NCBI GenBank assembly: GCA_030830725.1 | Contig: JAURMN010000117.1 | Coordinates: 1-17,565, forward strand | Reading direction: 5' to 3' | DNA: 17,565 bases | Source: Balneolales bacterium | GTDB lineage: Bacteria > Bacteroidota > Rhodothermia > Balneolales > Balneolaceae | Part shown: positions 14,055 to 17,565 of the stretch, one piece after another | How positions within the stretch are numbered: position 1 is the first letter of the stretch | Layout: every line of letters begins with the position of its first letter | Position numbers and translations under genes: made by a program | Notes under the pieces: model-generated | The model's input: only the letters and a program-made list of their open reading frames with translations | What the model was told of the DNA's origin: nothing | Database searches by the model: none

Positions 14055-14114
14055 GAAGCTACTGTTTGTATGTAAAGAAATGATGATCTCTATAAGGTGA
14101 AAAGATACGCAACT

Positions 14115-14633
14115 ATGAATCGCAAACGAATGCTAAGTCGATATCTCTTATTCTTGCTTTTCTTACCATGGGGAATTCTGAGTTGCTCTAGTGTGATTGA
14201 CGGACAGAAAACATTTGAGCGGCAAGCCTACAGGGAGCCCAATGGAATTACCGTTACAAATCAGGCAGGAAAGGTTCAATCTCAAGATTCAGATGACTGG
14301 CAAATCTCCCCTTACTTTTCCGGACTGGTGCAAGTTGAACCTGCCTTTCCAAATCCTACTTTCGCCACGGGAACCATGAATATCCATGTGACCGTAAATG
14401 CCATCAATGCCATAAATGGGTTGATGGTCGGTGTGTATGATCCGGCTTATGAGAGTCGAATTATCTGGAGTGTCTACGACAGCCCACTGCCACCTGGATT
14501 ACAAGTGATCCAATTCAATACCATGCTCTTAGGACGTTTTAATACGATTGAAAGTGCAAGAGGCTTGCATCGAATTATCTTATTTGACAGTAATCAGAAT
14601 GTAGTCAGTTACGGCGACATTTTGATTGAATGA
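14115..14633 (+). CDS. Predicted lipoprotein with FlgD/T9SS-CTD-like beta domain
   Basis: A protein of about 172 residues of unknown function. A basic start (MNRKRMLSR), a hydrophobic core and lipobox ILSC predict export and lipid attachment. After a polar linker the second half reads VEPAFPNPTFATGTMNIHVTV, LMVGVYDP, LPPGLQVIQFN, RGLHRIILFD and VVSYGDILIE. That strand order (PNP start, V-x-V-Y-D strand, L-P-x-G turn, G-x-[HY]-x-[IV]-x-[IL] strand, final G-x-[IL]-x-[IV]) resembles the Ig-like fold of FlgD and of type IX secretion C-terminal domains, though the usual K-[LIVM]-[IV] ending is absent. I start at ATG 14115, which begins a compact signal peptide; an in-frame GTG at 14097 would add six residues. 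It diverges from the YffB-like gene. The fold assignment is inference; that it is a lipoprotein is likely. Confidence 0.75.
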   Translation: MNRKRMLSRYLLFLLFLPWGILSCSSVIDGQKTFERQAYREPNGITVTNQAGKVQSQDSDDWQISPYFSGLVQVEPAFPNPTFATGTMNIHVTVNAINAINGLMVGVYDPAYESRIIWSVYDSPLPPGLQVIQFNTMLLGRFNTIESARGLHRIILFDSNQNVVSYGDILIE

Positions 14634-14636
14634 TGT

Positions 14637-14674
14637 TTGTAACCTTTACGGTTGCTATCTTGAACGTGACACGT
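14637..14674 (+). promoter_or_regulatory. Candidate promoter/operator before winged-helix gene
   Basis: TATCTT at 14656-14661 matches the -10 element of the tRNA-Asn promoter, although I see only a TTTG 16 bases upstream and no good -35. Immediately downstream is the perfect palindrome ACGTG-A-CACGT (14664-14674), placed where it would overlap the start of transcription. A weak hairpin GTAACC-TTTAC-GGTTGC precedes it. The assignment is tentative. Confidence 0.35.
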
Positions 14675-14705
14675 AACCCCCAATGGACTAGACAAGGTAT
14701 CTGCA

Positions 14706-14969
14706 GTGAAACTTTCTCCATCAACCCGATCCATTTTGAGTCGTTTACTCTATGCGGAATCCTGGGAAACTCTGTTGGAGGAAACAGGTCTTCATCCGGG
14801 AGCTCTGAGAAGTGATCTTTCCTCGTTAATTTCGCGGGGATATGTTGAAGTCTTAGACCGGGATCAAAGAAAAAGTCTTTCTCCGTTTTTTGACGCGGAT
14901 AACATGCAAAATTTCACTTATAAAGCCACACATTTCGGGTTAAAACAAATTCAACACATGACGTATTAA
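14706..14969 (+). CDS. Small predicted winged helix-turn-helix protein
   Basis: An 87-residue protein, likely cytoplasmic and DNA-binding. Residues 5-50 read as three helices of a winged helix: STRSILSRLLYA, WETLLEETG, then HPGALRSDLSSLISRGYVEVLD, where the recognition helix and the start of the wing (L-x-x-L-x-x-R-G-Y-V) follow the MarR/PadR-type pattern. YKATHFGLKQIQHM at the end resembles the 'Y-x-[IV]-T-x-x-G' strand and helix closing such domains. The start is GTG at 14706, preceded by AAGG eight bases upstream. No effector domain is present. It lies between the lipoprotein gene and the biotin carrier gene, all on the plus strand. I cannot assign a named family; a real gene is likely from the coherent fold pattern. 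Confidence 0.7.
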   Translation: MKLSPSTRSILSRLLYAESWETLLEETGLHPGALRSDLSSLISRGYVEVLDRDQRKSLSPFFDADNMQNFTYKATHFGLKQIQHMTY

Positions 14970-15104
14970 AGAGTTTATTTTCTCTTGTTCGCAAGATCCC
15001 CATGAGGAACATGTGATTCTTTCAGAAAAGAGCTCACGATCTACTGAAACGATTCTAATTCGGCCACCAAACCCAATTCCAACCGACCTGTTCACCGCCA
15101 CATT

Positions 15105-15626
15105 ATGCGTTATACAACTACTATCCATGGAGAAGAAACAGAGATCAGGCTTGACCAAGAATTGGTTTTTGGATCCGAACAAAAAGCTTGGATTGGAAAC
15201 AAGGAAATTCAATTTGAACTCATTCCTGATCAAACTGGATATCTCCTGAAAGCTGGCTTGAAACAATTCCGAATTCTAGATGTGGAATGGAATGGGAATG
15301 AAGTACGATTTGCGATCAATGGGTTCACCCATATCGTAGAGGTGAAGAACGAACGGGATCACCTTCTTGAAAAACTGGGATTTTCGACGGTTCAATCCGA
15401 TACGCAAGGGGTTTTGAAAGCCCCTATGCCCGGTAAAGTCATATCCATTCTGGCTTCATTAGGAGACCAGGTGGAACAGGATCAGCCTCTAGTCGTATTA
15501 GAAGCAATGAAAATGGAAAACGAACTCAAGTCTCCGGTATCCGGTATGATTGAAGCAATAGTTGTTCAACCGGGTGACTCTGTAGAAAAAAATCAACCTC
15601 TTCTCGAAATCATTTCACGTGGATAA
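15105..15626 (+). CDS. Biotin carboxyl carrier protein (acyl-CoA carboxylase type)
   Basis: Carries biotin on a lysine and shuttles CO2 between biotin carboxylase and carboxyltransferase, as in acetyl-, propionyl- or methylcrotonyl-CoA carboxylase or an oxaloacetate/methylmalonyl-CoA decarboxylase. The C-terminal half (about 100-170) is a complete biotinyl domain: APMPGKV, then EAMKMEN with the biotinylated K136, then GMIEAIVVQPGDSVEKNQPLLEI. The N-terminal 95 residues are a beta-rich region like the BT domain before the biotinyl domain in propionyl-CoA-type carboxylases, unlike the Pro/Ala-rich N-terminus of AccB; this is why I do not call it accB. No carboxylase partner gene lies in the window. 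The 3' end overlaps murA by 8 bases, so murA translation is probably coupled to it. Confidence 0.93.
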   Translation: MRYTTTIHGEETEIRLDQELVFGSEQKAWIGNKEIQFELIPDQTGYLLKAGLKQFRILDVEWNGNEVRFAINGFTHIVEVKNERDHLLEKLGFSTVQSDTQGVLKAPMPGKVISILASLGDQVEQDQPLVVLEAMKMENELKSPVSGMIEAIVVQPGDSVEKNQPLLEIISRG

Positions 15627-16917
15627 ATTTATTGTTCAGGGACCTACACCCCTTCATGGCACGATTTCCGTTAGTGGATCTAAAAATGCCGCACTTCCTT
15701 TGATGGCCGCAGCGCTCTTGACGGACGAAATTTGCATCATCGACAATATTCCAAGACTTCAGGACATTCGCACCTTCAGTGGAGTGATCCGCGGAACCGG
15801 GACTGATGTGACCTTTGATGAAGCATCCAATCGCCTGGTCATCGATGCCGGCACACTCACAAAGGCTGAAGCCCCATACGATTTGGTTCGAAAGATGCGA
15901 GCCTCCTTTTATATGCTGGGTGCTCTGGCAGGACGATGCGGACAGGCAAAAGTATCTCTTCCTGGAGGATGTGCTTGGGGGCCAAGACCCGTGGATCTTC
16001 ACCTCAAAGGTCTGGAAGCCATGGGATATGAGATCCGTCAAGAAGCCGGGTACATTTTCCTGAAGGGACCGGATACGCTGCCCCCCTCTTCATTTAAGTT
16101 ACAACCCAGCAGTGTCGGTGCAACTGTAAATCTGGTTCTGGCTGCCGTGCTTCGTTCTGAAGAATTTACGCTCCACCATGCAGCTATGGAACCGGATGTG
16201 GTGCAATTGTGTGAAGCCTTACAGCAAATGGGTGCCGACATCGAAGGGGTTGGCACCTCTGTATTGCGCATTCGAAAAGTGGACCGCTTGAACGGACTTC
16301 AATTTGCAAATGCTCCGGATCGAATTGAAGCAGGCACCTACCTATTGGCTGGAATCATGCATCCCGAATCCAGTATAACGGTTCAAAATTTCAGGCTTTC
16401 CGAGATGGGCACTTTTATGGAAGAACTTCAGAAAACAGGCGTATTCCTCTCCATGGAGGCGCTTTCGGATGCACCGGGCCATTTCCGCAACTTGGATTCG
16501 GTCACGATTACAGCCCCCTCCAAACTCAATGCCGTGTCAGTAAACACTGAGATTTATCCTGGATTCCCCACGGATTTACAAGCGCAATGGGCCACAGTGA
16601 TGACGCAAGCGGCAGGTCAGAGTCATGTTTGCGATACGATATATATGGATCGGTTTAGCTATGTCCCGGAACTGGCTAGACTGGGTGCGGATGTCCGGGT
16701 GGAACGAGATCGGGTACTGATTCAAGGTCCAAAAACTCTAAATGGTGCCTCTGTGATGAGTACTGACCTTAGAGCCAGTGTAAGCCTGGTAATGGCCGCC
16801 ATGATGGCCAAAGGATCCAGTGATGTATTACGTGTGTATCACCTTGACAGAGGATACGAGGAACTCGAGGTAAAATTGAATCAAATCGGAGCCCGAATCG
16901 AGCGCGTATCCGAGTAG
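15619..16917 (+). CDS. murA: UDP-N-acetylglucosamine 1-carboxyvinyltransferase MurA
   Basis: First committed enzyme of peptidoglycan synthesis: it transfers enolpyruvate from phosphoenolpyruvate to the 3'-OH of UDP-GlcNAc in the cytoplasm. The 432 residues match the family length. SGSKNAALP (19-27) includes the essential Lys22. LPGGCAWGPRPVDLHLKGLE holds the catalytic-loop cysteine C118 (Cys115 in E. coli), the residue alkylated by fosfomycin, so the enzyme should be of the fosfomycin-sensitive type. EIYPGFPTDLQAQWA is the substrate-binding segment with the conserved Asp, and DLRASVSLVMAAMMA the late R-A motif. The start is GTG at 15619 because the family begins MDKF; it lies inside the last codons of the biotin carrier gene (8-base overlap, different frame). 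No classical ribosome binding site precedes it. Confidence 0.98.
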   Translation: MDKFIVQGPTPLHGTISVSGSKNAALPLMAAALLTDEICIIDNIPRLQDIRTFSGVIRGTGTDVTFDEASNRLVIDAGTLTKAEAPYDLVRKMRASFYMLGALAGRCGQAKVSLPGGCAWGPRPVDLHLKGLEAMGYEIRQEAGYIFLKGPDTLPPSSFKLQPSSVGATVNLVLAAVLRSEEFTLHHAAMEPDVVQLCEALQQMGADIEGVGTSVLRIRKVDRLNGLQFANAPDRIEAGTYLLAGIMHPESSITVQNFRLSEMGTFMEELQKTGVFLSMEALSDAPGHFRNLDSVTITAPSKLNAVSVNTEIYPGFPTDLQAQWATVMTQAAGQSHVCDTIYMDRFSYVPELARLGADVRVERDRVLIQGPKTLNGASVMSTDLRASVSLVMAAMMAKGSSDVLRVYHLDRGYEELEVKLNQIGARIERVSE

Positions 16918-17178
16918 TGCATTTCTCCGCTTATTGCCCAAACTCACTAAGGCCTTTAAACAATATTCCTGGGCGTTAATATGTTGTTAAGGAGAAAAAC
17001 CGTATACTCAACGAGTCCATGGATGTCGCAAAAGACGACCGAAAAATATTTACAAGATATTGTTTTTTAGAAGCTTACATAACTTACTCTCACTTCTCGT
17101 TTTCCCGATTTGGACGCATCAAGAGCGTTCAAAATTGGTAATGAACAGGAACGATGACGATTGGTCTGCTTTTACGTT

Positions 17179-17200
17179 GAGGCAACTCCGCCTCTTTTTT
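17179..17200 (+). terminator. Possible rho-independent terminator (murA or leader)
   Basis: GAGGC-AACTCC-GCCTC followed directly by six T gives a 5-base-pair, G/C-rich stem with a six-base loop and a U tract. It lies about 260 bases past the murA stop and 170 before the RNase G/E start. It could end the biotin carrier-murA transcript, or act as an attenuator within the leader of the next gene. The stem is short, so confidence is moderate. Confidence 0.5.
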
Positions 17201-17285
17201 GCCGGGATCCGCGGACAACATGAAAATCATACAAGCCAGGGACTTAGACCTGAATTATCAGAACTCGCTTCTGACTCGGAGAATG

Positions 17286-17299
17286 GAACGAATTCGTTC
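17286..17299. repeat. 14-base perfect palindrome upstream of RNase G/E gene
   Basis: GAACGAATTCGTTC is fully self-complementary and lies about 70 bases before the start codon, just upstream of the weak TTGATC/TATAGC promoter candidate. It could be an operator for a dimeric regulator; a match of this size can also arise by chance about once in a window of this length. Confidence 0.45.
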
Positions 17300-17369
17300 T
17301 TTGATCCACATCACTATCACGTTATAGCGATAGCGTCTTTGACGTCTTGGCGAACCCTTTATTCATTGC

Positions 17370-17565
17370 ATGAAAAATCAAATTATCATTCACTCTTCGG
17401 GCAAACAGACCCGGATTGCACTCATCGAAAATGGAGAGCTTGCCCAGCTCTTTATTGAATCAGAAGAGAACCAACGTACTGTTGGGGATATTTTTTTAGC
17501 CAGAGTTCATAAAGTGATGCCCGGAATCAGGGCCGCTTTCATTGACGTTGGTCTGGAAAAAGATG
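17370..17565 (+). CDS. rng: Ribonuclease G/E family protein, N-terminal part (cut by window end)
   Basis: Start of an Rne/Rng endoribonuclease, which processes 16S rRNA and degrades mRNA from 5'-monophosphate ends. Sixty-five residues are present. The opening KNQIIIHSSGKQTRIALIENGELAQLFIE corresponds to the RNase G/E start ('I-L-I-N-x-x-x-x-x-x-R-V-A-L-x-E-x-G-x-L-x-E-L'), followed by TVGDIFLARVHKV and MPGIRAAFIDVGLEKD, the first strands of the embedded S1 domain. The ATG at 17370 is chosen because it yields exactly the family N-terminus; no ribosome binding site is visible upstream. A longer open frame overlapping it in another phase (17060-17458) is not a gene. RNase G is preferred over RNase E as the name because that is the usual form outside Proteobacteria, but the distinguishing C-terminal part is missing. 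The gene is preceded by 452 bases without genes. Confidence 0.9.
   Translation, partial: MKNQIIIHSSGKQTRIALIENGELAQLFIESEENQRTVGDIFLARVHKVMPGIRAAFIDVGLEKD

Larger units (their letters stand above)
16918..17369 (+). other. 452-base gene-free region before the RNase G/E gene
   Basis: No convincing gene lies here. It contains a terminator-like hairpin (17179-17200), the 14-base palindrome GAACGAATTCGTTC (17286-17299), an isolated AAGGAG near 16989-16994 that no good start codon follows, and a long-range GCCCA/TGGGC pairing soon after the murA stop. A weak -35/-10 pair (TTGATC near 17301, TATAGC 16 bases on) could drive the downstream gene. Such a long leader recalls the regulatory 5' UTR of E. 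coli rne, but that parallel is inference. Confidence 0.5.

Noticed and set aside
14983..14996. TCTTG-TTCG-CAAGA hairpin with a UUCG loop between the winged-helix and biotin carrier genes
   Set aside because: The stem is stable but short and not followed by a T run, so it is not a credible terminator; no other role can be supported.
17019..17141. 40-codon frame starting MDVAKDDRKIF in the leader region
   Set aside because: No ribosome binding site at proper distance (AAGGAG lies about 24 bases upstream) and no recognisable pattern; it could be a leader peptide but nothing supports it.
17060..17458. 132-codon plus-strand open frame ahead of and overlapping the RNase G/E start
   Set aside because: It shows no domain-like pattern, overlaps the well-identified RNase G/E N-terminus by 89 bases in another phase, contains the terminator-like hairpin, and has low-complexity composition unlike a real protein.
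1..17565. Mobile element, prophage, CRISPR array or defence system
   Set aside because: No transposase, integrase, repeat-spacer pattern, toxin-antitoxin pair or defence domain could be recognised; all identified genes are housekeeping, transport or envelope genes.

Overview
This window looks like ordinary core chromosome of a Gram-negative bacterium, most likely of the Bacteroidota / Balneolota / Rhodothermota group. The reasons are lipoprotein signals, DUF5683-, DUF4153- and DUF3108-like proteins, a CXXXY-type CcmE, few clear Shine-Dalgarno sequences, and a TTGACA / TATCTT(TA) promoter in front of the one tRNA gene. The lineage is inferred from protein style; no marker in the window proves it. 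I see no transposase, integrase, phage gene, CRISPR array or long repeat.

Left part (1-4550): the 3' end of an MFS transporter gene converges on a tightly coupled minus-strand pair, a QLS-type sugar porter followed by a CDF metal-ion transporter. A plus-strand polytopic membrane protein (DUF4153-like) and a small minus-strand membrane protein come next; their 3' ends overlap.

Centre (4490-10410): one long minus-strand cluster reads ccmC - ccmD-like - ccmE - ccmF - DUF5683-like lipoprotein - truA - tRNA-Asn - strong intrinsic terminator. The first four genes belong to System I cytochrome c maturation. CcmC loads heme, CcmD is the small adaptor, CcmE is the periplasmic heme chaperone and CcmF is the heme lyase. 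CcmE carries CPSKY instead of HXXXY, and no ccmA, ccmB, ccmG or ccmH lies in the window. The tRNA has its own promoter with a 15-bp palindrome in it.

Right part (10560-17565): a PH/SHOCT membrane protein diverges from ccmC and converges on a second tight minus-strand operon: YffB-like ArsC/Spx protein - DUF3108 protein - dut - DHA3-type MFS transporter. Then come plus-strand genes: a lipoprotein, a small winged-helix protein, a biotin carboxyl carrier protein overlapping murA (GTG start), a 452-bp gene-free stretch, and the 5' end of a ribonuclease G/E gene cut by the window edge.

No clearly new multi-gene system is visible. The most worthwhile leads are the variant Ccm machinery (CXXXY CcmE, altered CcmC WWD motif, enlarged CcmF periplasmic region), the palindromes at the tRNA-Asn and winged-helix gene promoters, and the long leader in front of the RNase G/E gene.
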